DNA of 64,000 nucleotides from DASUPK01 sp963774305 (GCA_963774305.1 CAVZEM010000004.1:1-64000); one strand, 5' to 3'. Positions 7,748-16,260 are shown, numbered from the stretch's first letter. A program made the numbers and translations. The notes: generated by a model from the sequence alone, not told the origin.

Positions 7748-9294
7748 ATGGGCATCGCCGGCGAGGCTAGTCGTCCCGGCGAGGGCCGGACCGCCCTGGT
7801 CACCGGCGCCACCGGCTTCATCGGCGGGAGGCTGGCGATTGCGCTCGGCGAGCGTGGTTGGCGGGTCCGCTGCCTCGTCCGCGACGCTGGCCGCGCCCGC
7901 GACCTGGCGGATCGCGGCTTCGAGATCTGGGAGGGGGATGTGCTCGATCCCGGGTCGCTGGAGGGCGCGGGGGACGGGGTGGAGGTGGCCTACTACCTCG
8001 TCCACGCGATGGGCCGGGGAGGAAGCGGCGACTTCGAGGAGCGCGAGCGCAGCTCCGCCCGGAACTTCGGCGAGATGGCGAGGCGCGAGGGGATCGAGCG
8101 AACGGTCTACCTCGGCGGGCTGGGGGACGAGCCCCGCTCCAAGCACCTGCGCAGCCGCCAGCGGACCGCGGAGCTCCTCGCGGAGCATGGGCCGCCCCTC
8201 ATCTACTTCCGGGCCGGGATGGTGGTCGGCGCCGGCAGCGAGTCCTATCGGACGCTCCGCTACCTGGTGCAGCGCCTGCCGGCGATGATCGCGCCGGCCT
8301 GGCTCAAGACCCCGACTCAGCCGATCGCCGTACACGACGTCATCGAGTACCTCGTCGACGCCCCGGACGTCGTCCACGCGGGCGGCGCCGAGATCCAGAT
8401 CGGGGGGCCGGACGTCCTCTCCTACGGGGACATGCTGGACCGGATGGCTGAGGCCCTCGGCATCAGGCCGCGCCACCGGGTTCCGGTTCCCCTGCTCACG
8501 CCCTGGTTGTCATCGCTCTGGATCGGGTTGGTCACGCCGGTGGACGCCGGGGTTGCGCGGCCCCTCGTCGAGGGACTCTCCACCCCCACGGTCGTCACCG
8601 ACCCGGCCGGGATGGCCGCCTTCGACATCACGCCCAGCGGGATCAACGAGGCCCTCCGGCTCGCGCTGGCGGAGGACCCCGAGGTGGGGCCGGTCCGCCA
8701 GGTCGGCGTACGCCTGCTTCCGGAGGACCGTTACCGCGTTCGGGCGACTGGGCCGGTGGAGAGCACCAACAAGGCCGAGCTCCTGGTGCCGGGGCCCTCG
8801 GGCGCCGTGCCCGGGCCAGGGGAGATCGAGAATCTCGGCCGCGGCTATTGGGAATTCGTTGCGAGGCGGTCGCTGGGAGTGTTCCGTGCGACCGAGGACG
8901 AGGAGGGCAGGGTCCGACTCCTCCTCAGGGGTACTCCTCTCGAGCTGCTGCGCTTCGATCCTCCCCGCTACGAGTCCCGGGAGGGGGGCGCGTCGGTCAC
9001 CTGGCCCATCGCAGGGGGCGCCCTGACGCTCCCGGAGGGTCACGGGCGTGGGTTTCTGCGCTTCACGCTGACGCGCGCCGCGGGCGGTGCGGACACCACC
9101 ACGCTCCGCGCCGCCATGGAGGTGAGGGGCTTCTACCCGCTGCTGCGAGGGAGGGGGCCCTGGCGCCGGTCGGCGCCCTCTTCTACTCGCTCACCCAGCG
9201 GGTCGTCCATCGTGCCATGACCCGCGCCTACCTCCGCTCGCTCGGCAGGACGGCGGCGGCGCCGCGCCCGCGTCGCGTCCAGGGGAGTGGATAG
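7748..9294 (+). CDS. NAD(P)-binding epimerase-like protein with DUF2867 domain (frameshifted)
   Basis: Extended SDR/complex-I-type NAD(P)-binding domain (VTGATGFIGGRLA near the start, YYLVHAMG, VYLGGLG) followed by a DUF2867 domain from about residue 320 (ENLGRGYWEFVARRSLG). The first frame ends out of register after GFYPLLRGRGP. The family C-terminus continues in another frame as ALAPVGALFYSLTQRVVHRA and TRAYLRSLG to a stop at 9294. A missing base in the G-rich tract near 9150-9158 explains it and restores about 515 residues. GTG 7745 is an alternative start. It lies downstream of carH in the same direction and probably belongs to the same response; the reaction is unknown. Confidence 0.78.
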
Positions 9295-9304
9295 CGTCGC
9301 GACC

Positions 9305-9682
9305 ATGAATCCACGAACCGCATTGATCCTGGCCGGTGTGGCGCTGGTTGTCGGCGTCGTCGGCCTCGTGATCGGAATCAGCGCCAAGAACGGCAACAAG
9401 AGCGATCAGGACATCGCCGATGCGACCAAGGCCCAGCTCGAGCAGCAGCTGGGGACCACCGCGTCCGAGGTCCAGGGAGCCCAGCAGGCCCAGGCCACCA
9501 AGGCAGCCGACGTGACGGCCAGCGTCAACAAGCAGCTGCGGACGCTCCGCACCTCCGTGGACGCGATTCAGACCAGCATCAACACCCTGAACACGACCAC
9601 CGCGACGCAGGCGACCGACATCAAGAACCTGCAGAACGAGGTCAACAAGCTGGACACCAGGGTCAGCAACCTCGGCGGCTAG
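9305..9682 (+). CDS. Small exported or membrane-anchored coiled-coil protein
   Basis: 125 residues. One hydrophobic segment at about residues 7-26 (LILAGVALVVGVVGLVIGI) is followed by a polar Gln/Ala/Thr-rich region. Long heptad-like stretches (RTSVDAIQTSINTL, DIKNLQNEVNKLD) predict a C-terminal coiled coil. The layout suggests a membrane-anchored extracytoplasmic coiled coil. No named family is recognised. ATG 9305 puts the transmembrane segment in the usual place; an in-frame GTG at 9287 adds six residues. A terminator hairpin follows. Confidence 0.75.
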   Translation: MNPRTALILAGVALVVGVVGLVIGISAKNGNKSDQDIADATKAQLEQQLGTTASEVQGAQQAQATKAADVTASVNKQLRTLRTSVDAIQTSINTLNTTTATQATDIKNLQNEVNKLDTRVSNLGG

Positions 9683-9702
9683 TCGTCAACCGACATGAAG
9701 CA

Positions 9703-9734
9703 CGAAGGGCCGCCTCCTGGGAGGCGGCCCTTCG
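9703..9734 (+). terminator. Strong hairpin, probable terminator
   Basis: A 14-bp perfect stem (CGAAGGGCCGCCTC paired with its complement) around a four-base loop follows the coiled-coil gene by about 20 bases. There is no long U-tract, so termination may depend on stem strength, as is common in high-GC bacteria. Confidence 0.6.
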
Positions 9735-9997
9735 CGTGTAACGCGGTTCTGAGCGGGCTCGGGATTGACGGTGGGGCGGGACGGCTCCCACCTCCCTCTG
9801 CTCGCCGGTGCCCGGGTTGGATTCCGCCGGATGGCCGCGTGCCATCCAAACGGCCCCTTGGGCCCTACAGCGCCCGGACCTAGCGGCCCTGCACCTCCAG
9901 AGTCCCGTCAAGCATGGAATTCAAGTTAGGACCACCTCCTTTCTCTGGTCTCACTATTCAATCATGTGCCTCGGCCGTGGCTAGAGTCGTGATCCAG
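9735..9997. other. Intergenic region without a convincing gene
   Basis: Between the terminator and the lipoprotein gene I see only short frames with biased composition. There is a 7-bp inverted repeat (GGATGGC...GCCATCC, around 9831-9850). A TAGAGT box at 9982-9987, ten bases before the lipoprotein ATG, is a plausible -10 element. Confidence 0.4.
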
Positions 9998-10471
9998 ATG
10001 ATCCGCGACACGCGATTCCTATTCGCAATTCCGGCCCTCGCGATCGGTGCGCTCGGCACCGGTTGCGGGGGCGGAAAGCAGCAGGTGACGGCCGCCGAGC
10101 TCGACCAGAAGGCGGATCAGGCCTGCCGCGAGGAGCAGGCGAAGTTCAAGCAGATCCAGGCGACGCCGCCGGCCAACGCGTCCGAGGCCGCCGATCAGAC
10201 CAAGGCTCTGATCCAGGTTGCCGAGAGCGCCAGCTCCGCGATCGATGACCTCGAGCCGCCGGATGCGCTCCGTGAGCCCCTCGACATCTACCTGAGCGCC
10301 CGCGAGCGGGCGACCGACCAGATGAAGAAGGGACAGGATGCCGCCGAGAACCAGGATTCCGGCGCCTATGGCTCGGCGCAGGCGGCGGTCTCCAAGAGCG
10401 CTCCTCAGCGGCGGAAGCTCGCCGACTCGCTCGGTTTCAAGGTCTGCAGCTCGAACGCCGGAGCGGTCTGA
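9998..10471 (+). CDS. Putative lipoprotein of unknown function
   Basis: 157 residues. N-terminal signal with Arg3/Arg6, a hydrophobic core and a lipobox-like GTGC with Cys23, then Gly-Gly-Gly; this indicates a lipid-anchored extracytoplasmic protein. The mature part is helical and Ala/Gln/Lys-rich (ELDQKADQACREEQAKFKQI) with a second Cys near the C-terminus (KVCSSNAG). The position -3 residue of the lipobox is Gly rather than Leu, a slight deviation. ATG 9998 is chosen because it gives a proper signal peptide; the longer frame from 9914 does not. Confidence 0.75.
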   Translation: MIRDTRFLFAIPALAIGALGTGCGGGKQQVTAAELDQKADQACREEQAKFKQIQATPPANASEAADQTKALIQVAESASSAIDDLEPPDALREPLDIYLSARERATDQMKKGQDAAENQDSGAYGSAQAAVSKSAPQRRKLADSLGFKVCSSNAGAV

Positions 10472-10480
10472 GCGGTCGGG

Positions 10481-10888
10481 CTAGGACTCGGTCTGCGAGA
10501 GGTAGGCGAAGCCCAGCGTCATCGCCAGGTTGCTGAGGCCGGCGAACCAGAGCCCCGCCCGGGCACCGGGCCGCGAGAACGCCGGCGAGCGCGACCAGAC
10601 GATGTCGGTCGCGAGCTCGGTGCCGCGCAGCCACGACAGCGCCCACCAGTCCTTCGGCCGGTTGCGCCGGTAGGCCACCAGGTGAGCCGCGGCGAAGGTG
10701 AGCCAGATCGGGCCACAGCGTCGGAAGAGCTCCTTCGCGTCGTCGGAGGGCTCGTCGTGGCCGAGCACGCGCAACGTCTGCGAGGGCGCCAGCAGCGCTC
10801 CTGACCCGAGCAAGAGGTCGAAGGCGATCATGTTCCGGTTCGTCCGGCGGAGCTGCCCGTCGAGGCTCACCCGACGATCCAACCACAT
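10481..10888 (-). CDS. Small integral membrane protein
   Basis: About 135 residues from ATG 10888. Three or four hydrophobic segments are visible: MIAFDLLLGSGALLAP, PIWLTFAAAHLVAY and AGLWFAGLSNLAMTLGFAYL. No family is recognised with confidence. The longer frame to 10957 would overlap the divergent RpiR gene's start, so the internal ATG is preferred. Its stop lies ten bases from the lipoprotein stop (convergent). Confidence 0.65.
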   Translation of the reverse strand: MWLDRRVSLDGQLRRTNRNMIAFDLLLGSGALLAPSQTLRVLGHDEPSDDAKELFRRCGPIWLTFAAAHLVAYRRNRPKDWWALSWLRGTELATDIVWSRSPAFSRPGARAGLWFAGLSNLAMTLGFAYLSQTES

Positions 10889-10938
10889 TCGCGAGATTCC
10901 TAGAAGGGAAACCCAGGCGCGCAGCGAAATCAGCGCCC

Positions 10939-11808
10939 GTGGCACGGACCGCGACAAAGACTCATCCCGCTCGCAAGAGCCTCTCGGACTTCATCACGGA
11001 GCGCTTCGACGACTTCTCGCGCTCCCAGAAGGACGTGGCCCGCTACATCGTCGATCACCTCGACGAGGCTGCCTTCCAGACGGCCGAGGAGCTTGCGCGC
11101 CGCGCCAACACCTCTTCATCCACGGTCGTTCGCTTCTCTCAGGCGCTGGGCTTCGACGGGTACCCCGAGCTGCAGCAGGCGGCCATCGAGGAGTACCGGC
11201 ACAAGGTCGCCGAGAGCACGCCGAACGGCAACGGCGGCAGCGGCGCCGCGGCACTGTTCAACTTCGACCACTCGGAGTTCGAGGCCTCGCTGGGCGCGGA
11301 CTACTCGAACATCGAGGAGACGGCCCGCAGCCTGACCCGCGAGCAGATCGAGGCGTCGGTCTCGGCCCTCGCCACGTCCCGGCGCGTGCTGATCGTCGGG
11401 GTGGAGCAGATGGCCTTCTTCGCCAGCTACCTTCGCCACCTGCTGGGACTGCTCGACGTGCGCGCGGAGATCGTCGCCTCGCCGAGTCAGGACAACATCC
11501 AGAAGCTTTCGCGGATGGACGAGGACACCCTGCTGGTCGTGCTGACCGCGGGGCGCGCGCATCCGCTCATCCTGCGGGCCCTGAAGCTCGCTCGCCACCG
11601 CCGCGCGCGGACCATGTCGATCACCGACGCGACGCTCTCGGACGTGGCCGAGCACTCGGAGCTGATGCTCTACTACTCGTCGAACGGCCCGTCATACATC
11701 CGCTCGAACGCGGCGCTGATGGGCCTGGTCCAGGCGCTCGCGCACGGGGTCTACTCCCGCGACGAGGCCGCTCACCGGGACCGAATCCGCGCCTTCAAGC
11801 TGAAGTAG
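10939..11808 (+). CDS. MurR/RpiR-family transcriptional regulator
   Basis: 289 residues. N-terminal HTH_6 domain (about 15-90) with helix-turn-helix TAEELARRANTSSSTVVRFS, followed by a SIS sugar-phosphate-isomerase-type sensor domain (about 135-265; VLIVGVEQMAFFASYL and VVLTAGRAHPLIL). Such regulators sense phosphosugars or related ligands. The start is GTG 10939. It is divergent from a small membrane protein and upstream of pdxST, but a hairpin and a separate pdxS promoter lie between, so control of pdxST is not implied. Confidence 0.9.
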   Translation: MARTATKTHPARKSLSDFITERFDDFSRSQKDVARYIVDHLDEAAFQTAEELARRANTSSSTVVRFSQALGFDGYPELQQAAIEEYRHKVAESTPNGNGGSGAAALFNFDHSEFEASLGADYSNIEETARSLTREQIEASVSALATSRRVLIVGVEQMAFFASYLRHLLGLLDVRAEIVASPSQDNIQKLSRMDEDTLLVVLTAGRAHPLILRALKLARHRRARTMSITDATLSDVAEHSELMLYYSSNGPSYIRSNAALMGLVQALAHGVYSRDEAAHRDRIRAFKLK

Positions 11809-11868
11809 GGGCGACGAGCGCAGGCATGGCCGCAGGCCCGGGGGGCGATCCGGACCTGCAGCCGATAC

Positions 11869-11892
11869 CGGGGTCCCGGGGACAGGACCCCG
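11869..11892 (+). terminator. Candidate GC-rich terminator hairpin
   Basis: CGGGGTCC and GGACCCCG form an 8-bp perfect stem with an 8-base loop about 60 bases after the RpiR stop. No U-tract follows. A second weaker CTCGCC/GGCGAG inverted repeat lies downstream. Confidence 0.4.
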
Positions 11893-11991
11893 AGCCGATT
11901 CTGGTTGGTGCACCTCGCCTTTCCTGAGCCCCCAACGGCGAGGTACAAGCAAGGTTGCCCTGCCATCAATCAGGCAAACACGCCTCCCTTC

Positions 11992-11997
11992 TACTAT
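11992..11997 (+). promoter_or_regulatory. -10 box for leaderless pdxS transcript
   Basis: TACTAT ends seven bases before ATG 12005, placing the start of transcription at or next to the start codon. No Shine-Dalgarno sequence precedes it. This favours 12005 over the upstream ATG at 11996, which overlaps the box. Confidence 0.5.
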
Positions 11998-12004
11998 GGG
12001 GGCC

Positions 12005-12892
12005 ATGGCAGAGAGAGCGACCTTCCGCGTCAAGACCGGCCTCGCCGAGATGCTCAAGGGCGGGGTGATCATGGACGTCACCAACGCCGACCAGGCGAAG
12101 ATCGCCGAGGACGCCGGTGCATGCGCCGTGATGGCGCTGGAGCGGGTTCCGGCCGATATCCGAGCGCAGGGGGGTGTCGCCCGCATGTCCAACCCCGCGG
12201 TGATCAAGGAGATCCAGGAGGCGGTGACGATCCCCGTGATGGCCAAGGCCCGGATCGGGCACTTCGCAGAGGCGCAGGTCCTCCAATCCCTCGAGGTCGA
12301 CTACGTCGACGAGTCCGAGGTCCTGACGCCGGCGGACGAGTCCAACCACATCGACAAGTTCGCCTTCGAGGTGCCGTTCGTCTGCGGCGCCACCAACCTG
12401 GGCGAGGCGCTTCGCCGGATCGGCGAGGGCGCCGCGATGATCCGCTCGAAGGGCGAGGCGGGGACCGGCAACATCGTCGAGGCCGTCCGCCACATGCGCG
12501 AGATCACCGACGGCATCAAGCACCTCGCGTCGCTGCGGAGCGAGCAGCTCGCCGGCGCGGCCAAGGAGCACCAGGCTCCGCTCGACGTCGTCCAGGACGT
12601 CGCCGAGCGGGGCTGGCTCCCCGTCCCTCTGTTCTGCGCCGGGGGCATCGCGACCCCGGCCGACGCCGCGCTGATGATGCAGCTCGGCGCCGAGGGCAAC
12701 TTCGTCGGATCGGGGATCTTCAAGAGCGAGGACCCCGCGCGCCGCGGTCGCGCGATCGTGGAGGCCACCACCCACTTCGAGGATCCCGAGCGCGTCGCCC
12801 AGGCGTCGATGGAGCTCGGCGACGCAATGCCGGGCCTCGAGATCGAGGCTCTGGCCCAGGACGGCGGCCTGCTGCAGGGCCGCGGGAGTTGA
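12005..12892 (+). CDS. pdxS: Pyridoxal 5'-phosphate synthase, PdxS subunit
   Basis: 295-residue (beta/alpha)8 barrel that builds PLP from ribose 5-phosphate, glyceraldehyde 3-phosphate and ammonia delivered by PdxT. Highly conserved segments are present: KGGVIMDVTNADQAKIAEDA, ACAVMALERVPADIR, the catalytic-lysine region MAKARIGHF, DESEVLTPAD and GGIATPADAALMMQLG. Length is normal. The stop overlaps the TTG start of pdxT, so the two subunits are coupled. A -10 box immediately upstream suggests a leaderless mRNA. Confidence 0.98.
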   Translation: MAERATFRVKTGLAEMLKGGVIMDVTNADQAKIAEDAGACAVMALERVPADIRAQGGVARMSNPAVIKEIQEAVTIPVMAKARIGHFAEAQVLQSLEVDYVDESEVLTPADESNHIDKFAFEVPFVCGATNLGEALRRIGEGAAMIRSKGEAGTGNIVEAVRHMREITDGIKHLASLRSEQLAGAAKEHQAPLDVVQDVAERGWLPVPLFCAGGIATPADAALMMQLGAEGNFVGSGIFKSEDPARRGRAIVEATTHFEDPERVAQASMELGDAMPGLEIEALAQDGGLLQGRGS

Positions 12893-13476
12893 GCGACAGA
12901 CTCCGAATCGGCGTCCTCGCCCTGCAGGGCGACTTCGAAGCCCATCGTCTGATGCTGGACGCACTCGGAGCGGCGGCATCCGAGGTCCGCACCCCGGATC
13001 AACTCGTCAGCCTCGACGGCCTGGTGATCCCCGGCGGCGAGTCGACCACCATCTCGATGGGGATGGAGCGGGAGGGGCTCGACAAGGCGATCCAGTCGTT
13101 CTACGACTCGGGCGGTCCCATTCTCGGCAGCTGCGCAGGGATGATCGTCTGCGACCGCGACCACCTCGCTCTGGCGGACTACGTCTGCCGCCGCAACGCC
13201 TTCGGCCGTCAGCTGCAGAGCTTCGAGCAGGATCTGCGCGTCGAGGGCCTCGGCGAGGAGCCGCTGCGGGCGGTCTTCATCCGCGCGCCCTGGGTCGAGG
13301 AGCACGGCCCCGGCGTAGAGGTCCTGGCGGAGATCCACGGGCACCCGGTGGCGGTCCGGGACGGCAGCGTCCTCGCGGTCGCCTTCCACGCGGAGCTCAC
13401 CGACGACAGCCGGCTGCACGCCGCCCTCATGGCGATGTGCACCGCTGCCAGGCAGCCCAGTCGGGCTCATCGCTAG
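12889..13476 (+). CDS. pdxT: Pyridoxal 5'-phosphate synthase glutaminase subunit PdxT
   Basis: 195-residue class-I glutamine amidotransferase supplying ammonia to PdxS. Family landmarks are RIGVLALQGDFEAH, IPGGESTT, the nucleophile Cys in GSCAGMI, and the His-Glu pair of the triad in AFHAELTDD. The start is TTG 12889, four bases overlapping the pdxS stop (TTGA) with GGGAG just upstream; no ATG or GTG is available before the first beta strand. Confidence 0.97.
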   Translation: MSDRLRIGVLALQGDFEAHRLMLDALGAAASEVRTPDQLVSLDGLVIPGGESTTISMGMEREGLDKAIQSFYDSGGPILGSCAGMIVCDRDHLALADYVCRRNAFGRQLQSFEQDLRVEGLGEEPLRAVFIRAPWVEEHGPGVEVLAEIHGHPVAVRDGSVLAVAFHAELTDDSRLHAALMAMCTAARQPSRAHR

Positions 13477-13488
13477 GTTTCCTGGCTG

Positions 13489-14592
13489 ATGAGAGACCCC
13501 CGCGTCACCGCGCTTGCCCAGATCCTCGTCCGCCACTCGACCAAGGTGGCGGAGGGCGACCTCTGCACGATCGAGGGCGAGTCGGCGGCGGAGCCCCTGC
13601 TCCAGGCGATCTACGAGGAGGTCCTGCGGGCCGGCGGCAACCCGATCGTCAACATGGCGCTGGAGGGGCAGTCCGCCTCCTACTTCGAGCACGCCTCTGA
13701 TGCGCAGCTGCAGTGGATCTCGCCCGTCGCCGAGTGGGCGGTGGAGAATGCCGACGTCCGCATCGCCGTGATGGCGAGCCAGAACACCCGCGCTCTCTCC
13801 CAGGTCCCACCGGAACGTCAGGCCACGCGCCAGGCGGCGACGCAGAAGCTGATGAAGAGGGCGATGGAGCGGAGCGCCGAGGGCACGTATCGCTGGGCGC
13901 TGACGTTGTTCCCGACGCACGCCTACGCATCTGAGGCGGGGATGGGCCTGAGCGCCTACGAGGACTTCTACTACGGCGCCTGCCTGGCGACCGACGACGA
14001 CCCGGTCGGTGCATGGACGCGCACCTCCGAGGAGACCAAGCGGCTTGCCGATTGGATCCAGGGCCGCTCGGAGGTGCACGTCACCGGCGATGGGACCGAC
14101 CTGCGGCTGGGCATCGAGGGCCGGACCTTCATCGCCGCCGACGGCAAGCACAACATGCCCGATGGCGAGTTCTTCACAGGCCCCATCGAGGATTCGGCCG
14201 AGGGGGAGATCACGTTCCATCTCCCCGCGAGCTACGCGGGCCGCGAGGTGGCGGGCGTGCGCTTCCGCTTCGAGGGAGGCAAGGTCGTCGACGCGAGCGC
14301 CGAGAAGGGCGAGGAGTTCCTGATCGAGATGCTCGACACTGACGACGGCGCCCGCCGGCTGGGCGAGCTCGGCATCGGTACGAACTACGGCATCACCGCC
14401 GGCACCGGCGAGATCCTGCTCGACGAGAAGATCGGCGGCACCGTCCACCTGGCGGTCGGCCGTTCATACCCCGAGACCGGCGGCGTCAACGAGTCGGCGA
14501 TCCACTGGGACATGATCTGCGACCTCCGCAAGGGTGGCCAGATCGAGGTCGACGGCGAGCCGCTCCAGCGCGACGGCAGCTTCGTCGTCTAA
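13489..14592 (+). CDS. M29-family metallo-aminopeptidase (AmpS/PepS-like)
   Basis: 367-residue thermophilic-type aminopeptidase, a two-metal enzyme removing N-terminal residues from peptides. Metal-ligand regions of the M29 family are visible: NMPDGEFFTGPIEDSAEG, ELGIGTN, and SYPETGG followed by HWDMICDL near the C-terminus. Length is typical. ATG 13489 follows a TAGGTT -10-like box by nine bases and no Shine-Dalgarno sequence is seen, so it may be leaderless even though it follows pdxT by only twelve bases. Confidence 0.93.
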   Translation: MRDPRVTALAQILVRHSTKVAEGDLCTIEGESAAEPLLQAIYEEVLRAGGNPIVNMALEGQSASYFEHASDAQLQWISPVAEWAVENADVRIAVMASQNTRALSQVPPERQATRQAATQKLMKRAMERSAEGTYRWALTLFPTHAYASEAGMGLSAYEDFYYGACLATDDDPVGAWTRTSEETKRLADWIQGRSEVHVTGDGTDLRLGIEGRTFIAADGKHNMPDGEFFTGPIEDSAEGEITFHLPASYAGREVAGVRFRFEGGKVVDASAEKGEEFLIEMLDTDDGARRLGELGIGTNYGITAGTGEILLDEKIGGTVHLAVGRSYPETGGVNESAIHWDMICDLRKGGQIEVDGEPLQRDGSFVV

Positions 14593-14682
14593 GCGCGCAA
14601 CCCAAGCCTCGCGGATGGGTTTAGGGGAGACAACAGCAGGCGCTCGGCGGGGAGAACGAGCCCTCACTACAGGAGGGACAAC

Positions 14683-15297
14683 ATGTTCGGACGCAAGCTG
14701 GGCTTGGTCGCCGTCGCGGCGCTGAGTCTGGGTCTCGTTCTGGCGGCACCTGCCGCGCAGGCAAGGAAGAAGGTCGTCACCAAGACATATGCGGTGGGTG
14801 TCGGGGCGCCCGCCGGAGGCGTACCGCTCAACATCCCGGATGGCGGTGGATCGGCGCAGCAGCTCGTCCGCGATCCGATCGCGGTCAGGGGTCTCAACCC
14901 TCGCGGCAAGATCAAGGACGTGAAGGTGGGGGTCCGCATCTCGCACCCGTTCGCGAGCGACCTGGAGATCTATCTCGCCACGCCGCGGGGGGTCATCAAC
15001 CTCTCGCACGACGTCGGCGGCAACGGCAACAACTACGGCAACGGGTTCGCCGGCTGCGCGGGCGGGCTGACCACGTTCGACAGCCAGACGCCGACCTCGA
15101 TCGCAACGCCCGGCTTGCAGGCGCCGTTCGTCGGCTTCTTCGCGCCGCAGGAGAGCCTCGGCCTGGTCAACGGGCTCGGCGACAAGAAGGCGACCAACGC
15201 GGTTTGGTCCCTGCTGGTCATGGACGACAACAACCAGCACGGAACGGGCACGCTCGACTGCTTCAAGCTGACGGTGACCGCCACGAATCCCAGGTAG
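14683..15297 (+). CDS. Secreted protein with proprotein-convertase P-domain-like fold
   Basis: 204 residues. Sec signal peptide (RKLGLVAVAALSLGLVLAAP) with cleavage at AQA before RKK. The mature region resembles a stand-alone P/Homo-B beta-barrel: VKVGVRISHPFASDLEIYLA, NLSHDVGGNGNN and the terminal WSLLVMDDNNQHGTGTLDCF, LTVTA. P domains usually accompany subtilases; here there is no protease domain. One Cys pair may form a disulfide. It has a strong leader (AGGAGGGACAAC before ATG). Related in design to the genes at 18112 and 18928. Confidence 0.8.
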   Translation: MFGRKLGLVAVAALSLGLVLAAPAAQARKKVVTKTYAVGVGAPAGGVPLNIPDGGGSAQQLVRDPIAVRGLNPRGKIKDVKVGVRISHPFASDLEIYLATPRGVINLSHDVGGNGNNYGNGFAGCAGGLTTFDSQTPTSIATPGLQAPFVGFFAPQESLGLVNGLGDKKATNAVWSLLVMDDNNQHGTGTLDCFKLTVTATNPR

Positions 15298-15363
15298 CCC
15301 AGAGCGCCAATGCCCGCATAGACTCCGGGCTCGATGCTCGGTGGGAGATAGCTTCGGATTGCG

Positions 15364-16230
15364 GTGCTGACCGGTGCCGCCTGCCTCGCTTGCGTCGCCG
15401 GCGGCGCCGGCGTGGCCCAAGCGACGACGACCACCTTCGGGTTCACCGGCGCCGAGCAGGCTTTCCAGGTACCGACGGGCGTCACGAGCGTGCGGGTGAC
15501 CGCGGTCGGCGCTCCCGGCGGGCGGGTAGGTCTCTTGACCAGTACGGGCGGCCTCGGCGGGCTGGCGATTGCGGACCTCGCGGTGACCCCGCGTCAGGTC
15601 CTCTACGTCGAGGTCGGAGGTCGCGGGGGCGATGGCGCCGTCGGCGCTAACGGGAACCCGGGCGCCGCAGGTTTCAACGGCGGCGCGCCCGGTGGAGCCG
15701 GGGGCATGTTCGGGACCGGCGGCGGCGGAGGTGGGGGTGCCTCTGACGTTCGCACCGTCTCTGGCTCGCTCGACTTGACGAGCCTGTCCTCCCGCCTCCT
15801 CATTGCGGGGGGAGGTGGGGGCGGCGGAGCGAGCGACAACGGCACCACCAGCGCCCACGGCGGGCCAGGCGGTGCAGCGGGCGCCGCCGGAGCGTCGGGC
15901 AACTCCGCCGCCGCCCACGGCGGTCAGGGCGCGACCGCGACCGAGGCCGGAAGCGCCGGCACCGGTGAAACCGGCACGACCAACGGGTCGGACGGTAACT
16001 TGGGCACCGGCGGCGCCGGGGGCACGAACGGGCCAGGCGGCGCTGGCAATGGAGGCGGCGGCGGGTCCAATGCGTTCTTCGCCGGAACGAGCTCGACGCT
16101 TTCCGGTCTCGACACCTCGGGGGTCCCGTCGGTCACCTTCACCTACACGGCCAGCAAGTGCAAAAAGGCCAAGAAGAAGCACCGGGCGGCTGATGCCAAG
16201 AAGAAGAAGTGCAAGAAGAGGAAGAAGTGA
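15364..16230 (+). CDS. Secreted glycine-rich protein with lysine-rich tail
   Basis: 288 residues from GTG 15364. After a hydrophobic export segment (LTGAACLACVAGGAGVAQA) come beta-rich sequence (TFGFTGAEQAFQVPTGVTSV) and a long Gly-rich region (about residues 85-240) with runs such as GGAGGMFGTGGGGGGGASD. The C-terminus is Lys/Cys-rich (SKCKKAKKKHRAADAKKKKC). The export segment lacks the usual positive N-terminus. An ATG at 15334 in the same frame would give MLGGR then LRIAVL, but a TAG codon (15349-15351) interrupts it, suggesting a point mutation, sequencing error or unusual start. No enzymatic domain is seen; a surface role is inferred. Confidence 0.7.
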   Translation: MLTGAACLACVAGGAGVAQATTTTFGFTGAEQAFQVPTGVTSVRVTAVGAPGGRVGLLTSTGGLGGLAIADLAVTPRQVLYVEVGGRGGDGAVGANGNPGAAGFNGGAPGGAGGMFGTGGGGGGGASDVRTVSGSLDLTSLSSRLLIAGGGGGGGASDNGTTSAHGGPGGAAGAAGASGNSAAAHGGQGATATEAGSAGTGETGTTNGSDGNLGTGGAGGTNGPGGAGNGGGGGSNAFFAGTSSTLSGLDTSGVPSVTFTYTASKCKKAKKKHRAADAKKKKCKKRKK

Positions 16231-16247
16231 GGCGCGCCCCGCACTCC

Positions 16248-16253
16248 TAGAAT
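16248..16253 (+). promoter_or_regulatory. -10 box for leaderless yebC transcript
   Basis: TAGAAT ends seven bases before ATG 16261 and no Shine-Dalgarno sequence lies between. Confidence 0.45.
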
Positions 16254-16260
16254 CGAGGCC

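Noticed and set aside
9663..9911. Minus-strand frame across the terminator region
   Set aside because: It spans the terminator hairpin, is Arg-rich and lacks a ribosome binding site or family resemblance.
10939..12005. Calling the RpiR regulator a PdxR-like controller of pdxST
   Set aside because: PdxR is a MocR/GntR-type protein; this one is HTH_6-SIS, with a hairpin and a separate -10 box before pdxS.
15600..16080. GGC/GGA-rich tract considered as a DNA repeat array or CRISPR-like element
   Set aside because: The repetition is codon-level poly-glycine within one reading frame; there are no regular spacers.
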